Program-made: the position numbers and the translations under genes
Shown here: in pieces, positions 48,142-59,581 of the stretch
Numbering within the stretch: position 1 is the stretch's first letter
How the letters are laid out: the number at the start of each line of letters is the position of its first letter
The notes under the pieces: generated by a model
Databases searched by the model: none
What the model was told of the DNA's origin: nothing
What the model saw: only the letters and a program-made list of their open reading frames with translations
From: Lyophyllum atratum
Taxonomy: Eukaryota; Basidiomycota; Agaricomycetes; Agaricales; Lyophyllaceae
DNA length: 64,000 nucleotides
Assembly (NCBI GenBank): GCA_014905825.1
Contig: JACGCN010000033.1
Coordinates: 434,001 to 498,000 of the forward strand
Direction: 5' to 3'

Positions 48142-49750
48142 CTATGTACAACTGTCGCCATCGGGATCGTGATACTCGATGTCCTCATCCTGCATCAGCC
48201 AGTCATCGTGGGCTGCATCGTAGGACCGCGTCCTTAGGCCTTCACGGACAATCTGCGAGTGTTGCATCGCGATCTCAGAATCAGTGGGCATTACTTTTCT
48301 GCGGAGATCCAGTATTCTGTGGCAAGAAAGCGTGTTAGGTCGTGACCTTAGAAACGTGGAAGAAGTGCCTTACATCCGGCAAGCCTAGATTTCAATGGGA
48401 GTTCTGATCAGAACCAATTGTTCCTTATGAAATTGAAGAGAAATGACTCACAATGAGATTAGAAACGACTAGAATGAACGGTAGTCCGAGGCCATTATGT
48501 GGACTATCCTGACTGAGGGGAGGAATGAGCACAAAAGCTCGGGATAGCTTAAACTAGTGATATGACTCACTCGAAGAAGACGCCCGCAGTGGCTACGTTT
48601 ACGACGACAATAAGACCAAAAGAGAGCAACCCTGAATCGTGGGGTCAGTCCGGAATATCGCAGGGGAAGGATAAGGTACAGACCTTGGTGTACAAAATAC
48701 CTTGCTAAAGATATTTGCCGAGTGTTGTGACGAAAGCAGTACTACACGAATGAAGTTGGGGATTGGAGAAGATAGAAAATAACATACCAGCAAAACAATC
48801 CCGAGGGAGACCAGATCCATTAAAGTTGCCGCCAGCTGCGAAATTTTATTATTTTAGAAAAGATGCTCATTATGGAAAGCGAGCATCAGTATAGCCAAAA
48901 CGCTTACCATCGAATACTGGAGGCAAGTAACGTTGAGCGCGTGTACCGTTGGTACGTGACGATAGAAAGATGAACTCACTCCTATCCGGAATCCCATATA
49001 GCCCTTGCCGTAGTACGGATAACATCCCGTATCCCCCACAATAAGGAACACAATCTCCGGCAGTATCGTGATGTGTGTGAAGAACGACCATATATCCACA
49101 GCCGCAAGGCCCCCATAGCACACCAGCAAAAGCGCTAGGATACGCTTGTCTCGTCCACAGAAAGCGTAAGCACGCATGAGCATAACAGCTAAACGCACAC
49201 ATCAGTCAGCTCCGCTAGCTTCTTCATACTAGGACGTGACATTACCCTGAGGGAAGACTTGCTATGACTAAGGGTCAGGAGATGTCCTACGGTGCAATGC
49301 GGGGTTTACTCACACAAGGCGCAAGAAGAGCGTGGACGGGGGCACCAAGGTGACTACAGAGCTTGAATGTATGGTCCCCAACATATGCGTATATCACGAC
49401 AGGCCATATGAGCAAGATATAGTACCGACATAGCAGGTACGCGACTTTGACCGACGTCCAACGCGAGCTATGAACCTAGTTGAGAATCTGCGGTCAGAAA
49501 ACAGCGCCTCGATGAGCCAAGATCCCACGCACCAGTTCCACTTCCTGCCTTGCACTGACAGAATCAAGCAGACGAAAGACCAACATGGTTGTCAGAGGGA
49601 GCTCAACCCCGGCAACGGTGCGCAGGCTGCGAATTCAACTCACGTCGCGAACCACTCGTACAGCTGCAGACAGTAAACTGCAACGATGGCATAACGCGCC
49701 TCCGTGATAATTTCCAAAGCGACCGTTAGCGTTATCTGGTCCACATCCAT
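48142..49750 (-). CDS. Multi-pass membrane protein, DUF6533 type
   Basis: The gene starts at 49750 with MDVDQITLTVALEIITEARY, followed by AIVAVYCLQLYEWFA. It continues through short exons to RRKVMPTDSEIAMQHSQI and a stop at 48142. Between them are helices with VKVAYLLCRYYILLIWPVV, LMRAYAFCGRDKRILALLL and LMDLVSLGIVLL. A conserved C-terminal helix end is formed by joining NLIACRIILDLRRK across two introns. This N-terminal domain and helix pattern is that of the large Agaricomycete-specific DUF6533 family of predicted seven-helix proteins, whose ligands and functions are unknown. It sits between the two paralogous single-pass proteins on the same strand. Confidence 0.75.
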
Positions 49751-49998
49751 GCCAGTCCGGGTGCAATTAATTGGTGGCTTATTTAGCCCACGCCGAAGAT
49801 GATAGCCAGCTTGCCTGGCTTGCTGGGAGGATGGGCGGGTTGGATAGCAGGCGGTCTAAGTGGTGGGAGGTGTTGAGGAGGAAGCTGTTGGACCACGCAT
49901 GTCCATGATTCCCTGCTTCTCATGTCAAGGCTATATTTGTAACCAGCGTCTTATGGTGGCGTTATTACCAACCCGCCGTCGCGGGGTTTCTGATCTAT

Positions 49999-50253
49999 TC
50001 AAAAAAGGGTATATTTGTCACGCCATCTGATTAGCTCGGCTGCTTCTTGTTTCGCCGTCAGGAGATACTTGAAGTTCATGACCTGGAAATCCTCACCAAA
50101 ATTTCCTTCTTCTGCCAGCTGCGAACTCTCATCAACCAGGTCTTTGATCACCGTCTCCCATTTCCCGCCCGCTCGTCGTTGAGGACCCCTTGCTGGCATA
50201 TGCTTCACTCTATTGACACTGGCACTGGCAGGACGACGTTGAACGCGGCTCAT
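49999..50253 (-). CDS. Small hypothetical protein
   Basis: An uninterrupted 84-codon frame with a true ATG (MSRVQRRPASAS). The first 30 residues are basic and the rest amphipathic and acidic (KDLVDESSQLAEEGNFGEDF, KQEAAELIRW). Charge pattern and codon use look more like a protein than a random frame, but I recognise no family and no intron. It could also be the last exon of a longer gene. Confidence 0.35.
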   Translation of the reverse strand: MSRVQRRPASASVNRVKHMPARGPQRRAGGKWETVIKDLVDESSQLAEEGNFGEDFQVMNFKYLLTAKQEAAELIRWRDKYTLF

Positions 50254-50908
50254 CCCGGCATCCGTCCCTGAGCATACGCGAAAACATATACCCTGAGCCT
50301 CGGCCGTTAGTTCCTCGAATCCAAAATGTCGATGGTGTGAGAACTTGTGATATCATTTGTATTGGTATTCCTGAAATCATGGTGAATTCTTTCCTCCAAG
50401 TGGAGCAAATTCATCGCATATTGAATCGTAGAAGCCGCTCCGTTGAACGTAAGGCTAGATTGCCGCTATTTTGAAAAAGGTCATCCAGACTAAGCCAACG
50501 CTGATTGCAGAATGACGTGAGCTAGCTGTCAACAACATCTGAATCTAGCAGAGATTGGCGAGGGGAATGAAGAATGTAATGGGGTATAGCGGTCGTGAAA
50601 CCGATGTGGGATGGAGGAACTAAATAGCAATTTCTTTATGTCGTCGTCAAGATCAGTAGGTAGATGGATAAAAAGCAATAAACAACGGATGTCTACCAAA
50701 GTTGCAAGTGCAGATCATGAAGGTATCCAGACCGCGTGCGAAGTGAGGCGCAAGGAAGGGAGGGATCACGGATACCGCTCCCCCATAAAAGCGCTGGAAT
50801 GATTGAATATGAGGGTGGAATCCCAGCCCAACCCTACCTGAACAGACCAATGATATTATACACCTTGAAAATGTCCTTCTTCGCAAACACTCCTCGATCT
50901 CGAGCACC

Positions 50909-52978
50909 TCAGAACCCGCCATACGCGTCTTCGTCATCATAGACAGTGTCGGGCCGCTTCTTCTCCGACTTCACCTCGGCCGCAGGGGCAGCGCCAGGGA
51001 AGCTAGTCGCAGCAGGAGGCGGGGTGGCAACACCGAAGCTGGAAGCCATCGGGCTTGGCGTAGCAGGGAACTGGCTCCCGAGGGGGCCATTGGAGAAGTC
51101 CTTTGCAACGCCGCTGGGGTACCCGCTGGCCATGGGGCTCCCGTGTGCAGAGGCAGGGAAATCGTAAGAAGGGGTGCGGGACTCGACGTAGATTTCAGGG
51201 AGCATGGGAGGAGCCGAGTCGACGCGCGAGCTATGTGCAGGGGATGGAGGAGCAGGGAATTCGTCTAGGTCCCGGCTAACGGAGTCGGGCGAGGGACGGG
51301 TATTCTCTGCACCCCTGCCGCTGCCGGCGAGCAGAGAGGCGGGCAGAACAGGATCGGCAAAGGGTGAAGAGTAATCATTGGCAGGGACGGGAGGTGCACC
51401 TTCGTTGCTTGATCGCACGAACTGGTTGACGGCTGGAGTGTCTAGTCCTTCGGGGACATCCGTGTTCAATCTCATGGATATTTCAGCGTACTGAGCGGCC
51501 TGATAGGGAGTCACGCTTGAGCGGTTGAGATCGACGTATTCATTCTGGGCTGACAGATGCTGGTTGGGGTAGTTGGGATAGTTGGCGAACTGAGTTGAGT
51601 CATCCTGTCGGTATCCATTTGCGCCAGCAGAGTTATTGCGAGACAACTGAGTGGCGGACGACGGCTGCCTTGTGAGGATAGCAGCCTGGCTTCCATCATA
51701 ACCTGGTCCCATTGCACTAACCGGGGATCCCATCGGTGAGAAGGGTGATTGTCCGTAAGCTTGGTCGAGGTACATTGGATGAGCGGAGGTAGCGGAGACG
51801 GGGGGCGACATATTGTTCATCTGTCCAGGACCGTATGATTGATACTGTCCGTATTGGTCCATATTTCCGTACTCATTTCCGCGCGCAGCCTCGTAAGGTC
51901 CGGGAGCACCATACTGGGTTCCAAAGGTGGGAGCAGGAGAAGCAAGCCTTCGCTCGATCATAGTTGGAGGCCTCGGGTTGTAGCCTCGCTCAACGGTTTC
52001 GTTATGGGTGGGTGGATCATTCATGAGGACTGCAGAACGTCTGAAGTCACCAGCATTGAAGGCCGCAGCTCCATCTTCGTCGTTCCTTCTCTGGTAGCGT
52101 TTCTAAAAATAGATATACAAGGGTTAAACAAGGCAAGGCAATAAGAGAAATCACATGAGCTCACAATGATGAATCGAACAACGAATGCGAGCACAGTCAG
52201 GCCAAGGAGTGCGCCAGCGATTCCACCAATGATTCCTCCGACATTGGTGCCTGTGCCAGGGGTATCAGACGGCGTCGAGCTGGCAGCTGAAGAGTTGGCG
52301 GAGGTGGACGCCAGCGTTGACAACGTCGTTATGCTCCGCTGCGTAGTGATCGTGGGCATGTTGGTAAGAGGAGGGGGTGTAGCCTTACAGAACACAAGGC
52401 AGAATTAGAGGTCATATTATCAGAAGGTGAGTGTGATGGCCTACCGTGTTGGATGTCGTCTGGTCTACAGGGGGCGGCAAGACCGTAGTAGGTGGTTGGG
52501 TAGGAGTAGGAGTAGGAGTGGTGTTGGTGTCAGCCGGAGGGGTAGTTGTAGGCGGAGAAGGAGCTACGGGCGGGGTAGTCGTGGGTGGCGGAGGCGGGGG
52601 AGTCGTGGGTGGCGTGGCGGCCGATGTGTCTGACAAAAACGCATATTAGCACTACCGTGACAAGTCATCTTGCTGCGAATAGAATGTTCGAATGCCCATT
52701 GCAATTAGGATGAGCTGAGTGCACCGAGAAAACCCTCGACGCTACCATGATTCCTCGCTATATGGGAAGTGGCTACCGAATAAAACTGCTCACTCACTTG
52801 CATCGGTTGCGGTATCGATGGCACCTCCGTTGGTTTCAGTCTCCGTGTATACAGCAGTGGGACTGAATCGAGCAACGAGGCTCTTCAGAAGAGCTTCATC
52901 GACATCGTCAGCAGCGAGGCGACGTTGCTTGGCAGCCGCAGCACGCCTGTGGATTTGTTGGTTGTGGTGAGCTCCCAT
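50909..52978 (-). CDS. Single-pass membrane protein with mucin-like ectodomain (copy B)
   Basis: Four exons (52978-52798, 52629-52445, 52383-52165, 52102-50909) give 592 residues. The start MGAHHNQQIHRRAAAAKQRR is basic with no signal peptide. Residues 60-165 are Thr/Pro-rich. The membrane helix (about 170-195) is GGIIGGIAGALLGLTVLAFV, followed by KRYQRRN. The cytosolic part repeats the blocks of copy A: AFNAGDFRRSAVLMNDPP, RPPTMIERR and the tail TVYDDEDAYGGF. Between them it is Pro/Ser/Tyr-rich. The intron just after the helix sits at the same place and phase as in copy A, so the two are paralogs. A signalling or wall-sensing role is inferred from layout only. Confidence 0.8.
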
Positions 52979-54269
52979 GGCTTTTGGATAAAGAGCGACG
53001 GGAAATAAAGAATGTGAGGTCCCGGGGGACAAGAGACACGACAGTCGTCGTCAAGGTCCTTGAGTGGTGGATGGAGAGAAGAAGTTTGCTGGTCACGGCA
53101 GTCACACGCCATATGGTCCAGGTCCTCCAATGATGGTCTGCATCAGGTCTGCATCATTGCATGATCTTCCCGGTTGCCATCGCACTTTTACAGTAATTCT
53201 CGAGTTCAGAACCAAGTCTTGTCCTTGTCTAGCTAAGTAACTTCGAGGACGATGGCTCAGACGGCCCTCCTCGCGTTGCGCCACTTCTTCCGGCTTGCAA
53301 CGAGGCTCAATTAAAGGAAACTTGAGTCGTCGACGGCATGACACCTTTGCCAAAGTACACCCACCTCCTTTGGTTAATAAATAGGCGTCAGTTCCTCGTT
53401 ACAGCCGCTTCGAAGTATCCAAAATTTTCGTGCCGTCTTTTTGCCTAGAATAAGGCGTATGTCCACGTTCGCCGACCGTCTGACATTTTGACAAGACTCA
53501 ACTCTTGTTCCTTCGATTCAACTCGCCGTCATTCTATCATTATCCACATCTCGTCTAGATATTTCTATTCCTGAATCAGGCACTGGTGGAGTCCGAGCTT
53601 GCAGCTTCTACCTGCCTTTCAAACGTTAGATGGGTATCAATATGCCAGTACCCCGCGATTTGCGTTGCGTTAGTATATGTCCTTCGTCACCCAATATAGT
53701 GCCTCAGCGCTCAGTTTTGTTGTGGTTGGATCAAGCACTGAATTCTAGCCTCCATATTCGTCCTGCCTGTCCAGATCAACAAACGTGTCGAATTGTTATT
53801 GCATCCCACGAGAACCACCGCTAGGCATCGATTTTGGAGCCTGTCATAAGTTTATTCGCTGCCCAGCCTCCTACACATGGCCAATATGCGATTGTCTACT
53901 TTCTCTCAAAGTGAACATGTATGTTTCAGAGACGTCCATTAACATTCTCGTCGTGCATGGCGGACATCATGGCGCCCAGTCACAGTTTCAATCTCGAGCA
54001 CTCGGGTTCTGATACCAATCGTGCTTGTATTCCCTTTGACTGTACAAAATGTACGATTGCCACTATCAATTCTCCCGCTATGTATCTTACATCCGAGATC
54101 ATCCGCCTACATCCTCTGAGATCTCGTCCGTTAGAAGGGTCCCTCTAATCGTGACACTTGTGTCGCGAAGGTTCAGGAGCAGTACGTATTCGGAAGGCCC
54201 GTCCTAACGCTGTGCATCTGGTGGAGGTCTGTCATAACCAAGAGTTCGCGCTGACCAAAGAAGCAGTTG
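52979..54269. other. Intergenic stretch
   Basis: 1.29 kb upstream of copy B. Short frames on both strands carry no motif. The sequence next to 52979 should be the promoter of copy B. Nothing else is recognised. Confidence 0.45.
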
Positions 54270-55653
54270 CTAGTTCATATTGTGACAACTGTATTCTCCA
54301 AGTCCAGGTGTTTCAAGGCACATGATATATGGAGACTGCTCGTAGGTCGAAGACCATCTTCTGCACGCGGAGCATAATTTTTCGCGAATGAGCCTTCACC
54401 TTCGGCAAGGAACATGACAAGAGTTGGGTACATTGCCTTGAGATAAGACGTTTTAAACAGACGTTGCAGGAGGAAGTACCATCGGGAGACTTACAGCAAG
54501 CTCCGTATAAGTTGTATAGAGAATCTCTGCTGCGATGTTGACCGCCGTGTATCGCGAACGAAGTGGGAACATGTTCAATAACAACGTTATGAGCTACATA
54601 GAGCTTCTTTAACCATAAAGCATTATCGTATATCTGATGGTGAGCATACCTGTGGCGCGCAATAGACGGCGCCCGAATCAACAAGGAGGCCCAAGATCTT
54701 TTGAACGCGATCAATTCCCTCATATCCGCCCAAATTGATGGCGAGAAATCTACGGTGCGCCCCAGTATATATACAAGGGTCCATAAGCGAAACATAAATG
54801 TTACAGGAACATTCGCACCACAGAACATACGCGATGGACATCGTGACAGCAGCATTGGTGGCCAGCGATAGGGCAATACTGACCACGAAAAGGTTGGCTG
54901 TTAGCTGACTAGCCCCAGCGTTGAAGTTACCGATTCCATGAAAGTTCGAGATCAACCTAAGTTGTGCGAACGAAATGACTATACCCGGCCACGCTTAGGG
55001 TATACACATTGGTAAATCAACAAAATAGCGACTCACCGACAGTGGAGGACCAAAGAAAAAACGTAACAAATACCCCCCACTTGTGGTCTGGAAAGAGAAC
55101 CCAGCTAAGCCAAAAGACGACCACGTCATTGACAATTGGCTTGTGCACGAGATATGTAAATCAACGCTGCAGCTGGAAGAAGAAAAATTAAACCCACCAC
55201 AAGTGATGCAAACCATGACTTTGCTATGTTAAGCTCATACACCTCAATTTTGCCTAATGCGAGCCTCGCATTAATCGGTAGTGTTGGATTGTCGACGAGG
55301 GCCACGTGAATCAGCGTTGCGTTGTGCGCCACCCACAAAGCCCAGTTTACAGTCGCAATTAGGAAGCTGAAGTAAGACATAGCAAGGATATTGAGTTTTC
55401 GGCGAGATGAGCGATATTGGAGGCTGGATTTATACTGAGCGTCCAGACGAAAGAATGCGAAGACCGTGGCATACATCATCAAGAAGGTAAAGAAGCCTAT
55501 GAGAAATCAATGCAGCTGATGAAGGTAGTTCCAAATGACGGGTGACCCGGATTGCTGCATACCAAGGAAAAAAGTCATAGCAATGATCGCTCCAGTGGTC
55601 CCCAGAAGCGATATGCCGAGGTTCCGGAGAGGGATGTCTTCTTCAGGTGACAT
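54270..55653 (-). CDS. Seven-helix fungal membrane protein of unknown function
   Basis: The start at 55653 reads MSPEEDIPLRNLGISLLGTT, then AIIAMTFFLGFFTFL across a 66-bp intron (55562-55497). Further helices hold LAMSYFSFLIATVNWALWV, DVVVFWLSWVLFPD, ANLFVVSIALSLATNAAVT and ILGLLVDSGAVYCAPQ. The last exons read MYPTLVMFLAEGEGSF and end at 54270. Spacing fits a GPCR-like seven-helix family abundant in Agaricomycetes (the pattern LVDSGAxYC then MYPT near the C-terminus), without assigned ligand. Intron borders in the centre were placed by frame and are approximate. It diverges from ILV2, 1.0 kb away. Confidence 0.7.
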
Positions 55654-55962
55654 GGTGATATTGGCGAGCGACAGAGATAAGAAAATTTCACGTTCATAAA
55701 TACAAGTATTGTTCGTCGGTGAAAGTAAACATCCGGCTCTTGGACAACAGAAACACCGATTTGTAAATAGCTCAGGAGGCCGTCTCTTTTCCTGGGTCCT
55801 GGCAGCTGTGGCCGCACGTTAAGAAGCTAAGAAATACTTAGGAGACAGAGTGCTGAGCGGAATGAACGATGTTGATTTGGCACAGTTCCAGGACGGCTAG
55901 TATCGTACTCTGCTAACGCCGAATAAGATCATTCATACTGTATGTCAGTTTTGGAGCGCCCA

Positions 55963-56050
55963 CGTACCTTCATGGAGCCGGAGGGTTATGCCACCTGAGA
56001 AGATTCGTACTAGGCGCGTTATCGTACCTTCCTGGAGCCGGCGGGGCATG
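55963..56050. repeat. Direct repeat, two 28-bp copies 60 bp apart
   Basis: CGTACCTTCATGGAGCCGGA at 55963 returns as CGTACCTTCCTGGAGCCGGC at 56023, each followed by GGGTTATG or GGGCATG. It lies in the promoter region between the seven-helix gene and ILV2 and could be a pair of regulatory sites. A further short repetition of GTTCTACTAG lies at 56427-56455. Confidence 0.65.
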
Positions 56051-56689
56051 ATTGCGAACGCCTCCGAGTCTTCTCTTCCGACCCCTTTCCCAGCAGCGCG
56101 TAGAAAAGTGGTCGCTTACGCAGCGTGCAAACATTAGAATTTAGAAATGTGCTATAGTTGTACAATAGTCTTGAGATGCTGCCAGCTTAAGATTATATGA
56201 ATGAATAGTGAAACATACCACGAGCTCACGAGTACAACCGTTGCATTCTGTGGGATTTGTATTTTCGACCTGGCGGATGTGCGACAATAAAAGTGGACGT
56301 GGAAAATTTTGACCCAGGACCCATCGGATGGCGTTGACGGCGAGACAACCGTTATGATCACGTCTAAGGTAAGACGACCTGGTCTGAGTCAAAGCTACCT
56401 GAGGGGCGAAGCTACTAGAGTCTAGGCTAGGTTCTACTAGGTTCTACTAGGTAGGACGGCGCAGCCAGCCGCAGAATGATCTAGTGATCCGAATTTTAAT
56501 TGAATCGGCCGAGGGTGAAACTTCGGCCGGCATTCAACGCGAGTCATTTTCCAAGATGACCTCAATGACTAGAAAAACTTGGAGGAGGCTAATTCGATTT
56601 CTATCTGTTCTCGTCTTTGTTCTTGTGCATTCACGGCTGATATCCTGCTCGCTCCTCCACTCCGCGGGTCGCCATTTGTTTCACTGACC

Positions 56690-59003
56690 ATGGCCTTCCC
56701 CGCCGCGACCCTACGTGCCAATGTCGCACCAAGATCTACACAATTTGCTCGATGCCATTTCACCAAAGTCGGCGCATCCTCATCATCTATGGTTGAGACG
56801 AAGTCCCGTATGAAAGTGCATGCACGGAATATCAGCCGTTCGACGTCACAGAACGCTTCTGTCTCCCCGCCGATGTATGTTGTTCTTAACTTGTGGCTAT
56901 TTTTAGCCTGCTAATTCTGTATTGTCGTGACTAGACGGCCTGTACCGGCCCCAGGATTTCAGCAAGTGCCTACCCCGAATAATGTGAATGTCAACTTGCC
57001 ACATCCTACGAGTACCCCTGGCCCATACCCAAGTGCACCTCTGGACCACACTTTTGTCGGTCTGTCTGGTGGACAAATCTTCCATGAGATGATGCTCCGG
57101 CACGATGTCAAGAACATCTTTGGATATCCTGGAGGCGCTATTCTCCCTGTATTCGATGCCATCTACAACTCTGAACACTTTGACTTCGTTCTACCTCGGC
57201 ATGAACAAGGTGCAGGTCATATGGCGGAGGGATATGCCCGTATTTCAGGCAAGCCGGGTGTCGTCCTCGTTACCTCGGGTCCTGGAGCCACCAATGTCAT
57301 CACACCCATGCAGGATGCCTTGTCTGACGGTATACCCATGGTCGTTTTCACTGGGCAGGTAGCTACCTCAGCCATCGGCTCAGATGCGTTCCAGGAAGCC
57401 GACATCGTTGGCATATCACGCAGCTGTACAAAATGGAATGTCATGGTCAAAGACATCTCCGAGCTTCCCCGGCGTATTAACGAGGCCTTTAAGATCGCGA
57501 CCTCGGGGCGGCCTGGACCTGTTCTCGTGGATCTTCCCAAAGACGTCACAGCCGGCATTCTGCGCACGCCCCTCCCCTACAGAGCCACAACGCCTGGTGC
57601 CCATCTGGGACTCCCCATGAACCCTTTGCAGTCCCTCGAGCCGCCCGTTGAGGCTAAGTACATCCAGCAGGCAGCTGATCTCATCAACCAAGCCCAGCGC
57701 CCCGTCATATATGCTGGCAATGGTGTTCTGTCGTCTCCCCTTGGCCCCAAACTGCTCAAGCAACTTGCGGAGAAGGGTAACATTCCTGTGTGTACGACCC
57801 TCCAAGGCCTCGGCGCCTTCGACGAGACCGACGACCGCTCCCTCCACATGCTCGGCATGCACGGCAGCGCCTATGCCAATCTCGCCATGCAGCAGGCTGA
57901 TGTTATTATTGCCCTCGGCGGGCGGTTCGATGACCGTGTCACTGGCAAGATTGATACTTTCGCACCCGCCGCAAGGGCTGCCGCTGCGCAAGGCAGAGGT
58001 GGGATCATTCACTTCGAGATTTTGCCGAAGAATGTCAACAAGGTCGTGGAGGCATCGATCCCCATCTTGGGTGACGTGGTGGCGAACATGGCATCGCTGG
58101 TGCCCATGATCAGGAGTGCGCCCCGCGAAGAATGGTTCCAGGATATCCAGCACTGGAAGCAAAGCTATCCGTTTACATATGTGAAGAGCAAAAAAGGCGA
58201 GAAGATGAAGCCGCAGGAGGTTATCGAAGAACTCGACAGCCAAACGGCGCACAGGAAAGAGGAGATCATTGTTGCTACGGGCGTGGGTCAGCATCAGATG
58301 TGGGCCGCGCAGTACTTCAGGTGGAAACATCCCCAGTCGATGGTCACGTCTGGCGGTCTCGGGGTAAGTTCTTTCGCTAAGTTTTACGGTATACCAACTG
58401 ACTGATTTCTCTAGACAATGGGCTTCGGTCTACCAGCAGCTATCGGTGCTAAGGTCGCTGCTCCTCACAAAACTGTTGTTGACATCGACGGCGACGCTTC
58501 ATTCAGCATGACCGCAATGGAACTTGCCACCGCGTCGCAATACAACATTGGCGTCAAAGTCCTCGTCTTGAACAACGACTTTCAAGGAATGGTCCTGCAA
58601 TGGCAAGGTATGTAGCTCGAATACATTGTGCGCTCGCTTGACTTAAGCCTTAATCGCACTATAGATCTCTTCTATGAGCGCCGGTACTCACACACGCAGA
58701 TGACGAACCCGGACTTCGTGCTCCTCGCTCAGGCCATGGGTGTTCACGCCATCCGGTGCCACACGGCGGAGGAGCTGCCCGCCAAGATGAAGGAATTCTT
58801 GGAGTATGACAACGACAAGCCTGTGCTGATGGAGTGCTTGGTCACAAAGAAAGAGCATGTGTTTCCTATGGTACGTTGTTCTTCTCGTTGCTTACTTGTC
58901 GCTCGGAGCTCACAAGGCGTGTCATGTATAGGTAGCCGCGGGCAAGGCGCTCCACGAGCAATTGCTGCACCCAACTCTAAAAATCAAGTCGAGAGCGGTA
59001 TAG
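56690..59003 (+). CDS. ILV2: Acetolactate synthase catalytic subunit
   Basis: Five exons (56690-56874, 56935-58363, 58415-58607, 58665-58870, 58932-59003) give 694 residues. The basic, Ser-rich first 60 residues ([20 protein letters not shown]) are a mitochondrial presequence. The ThDP enzyme is complete: [20 protein letters not shown], the catalytic Glu in [32 protein letters not shown] for FAD, and the ThDP motif [10 protein letters not shown]...[19 protein letters not shown] keeps the Trp used by herbicide inhibitors. It condenses two pyruvates, or pyruvate with 2-oxobutyrate, in valine, leucine and isoleucine synthesis. The last exon ends [13 protein letters not shown]. Confidence 0.96.
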
Positions 59004-59581
59004 AACGTGTTATTATGACGATTCTGTCTTGATCTTGGAATGGGACGGCAGGCACTGATGACCACTGCCCTTCCCTGTACTCTCGTCTTCGATATACCCA
59101 TCACGTCACGCAACATTCAATGCTCCGATGCAGCCCTCTGATACGTAACCCGGACTTACTTATACAAGGCATCACTACCATACTAGCTAGCATGTCGGCG
59201 CGTCTTGCATCTAAAATGCAACGGGGGACACCATAATCTTCCATGCTGAACATTAATCTATCTTGTTTCCTGATAATACATGAATTTTGCACTCCATATT
59301 GTTTCGCATTCATATGTCCCGGCTTAGCAAAATATAGTTTCTACTGTTCCTGCAAGGGTGCAAGGTACCGACAAGGTACCGACATCCTGAATGTGCCCAC
59401 GTTCGAGGCTGACCTGAAGTTCCATAAAAGGAAATTCCGCAGGTCACGCCACCTACCCCAGAGAACGCGCCGCCAAAATCAGAGGCCAGGCCATTGACTC
59501 CAACTCCGAGGAGGACAGGCTGCAGCCGCCCACAGTCAACACTCCATTTCACTCATCATCCCACTCAACCATCGACACGTA

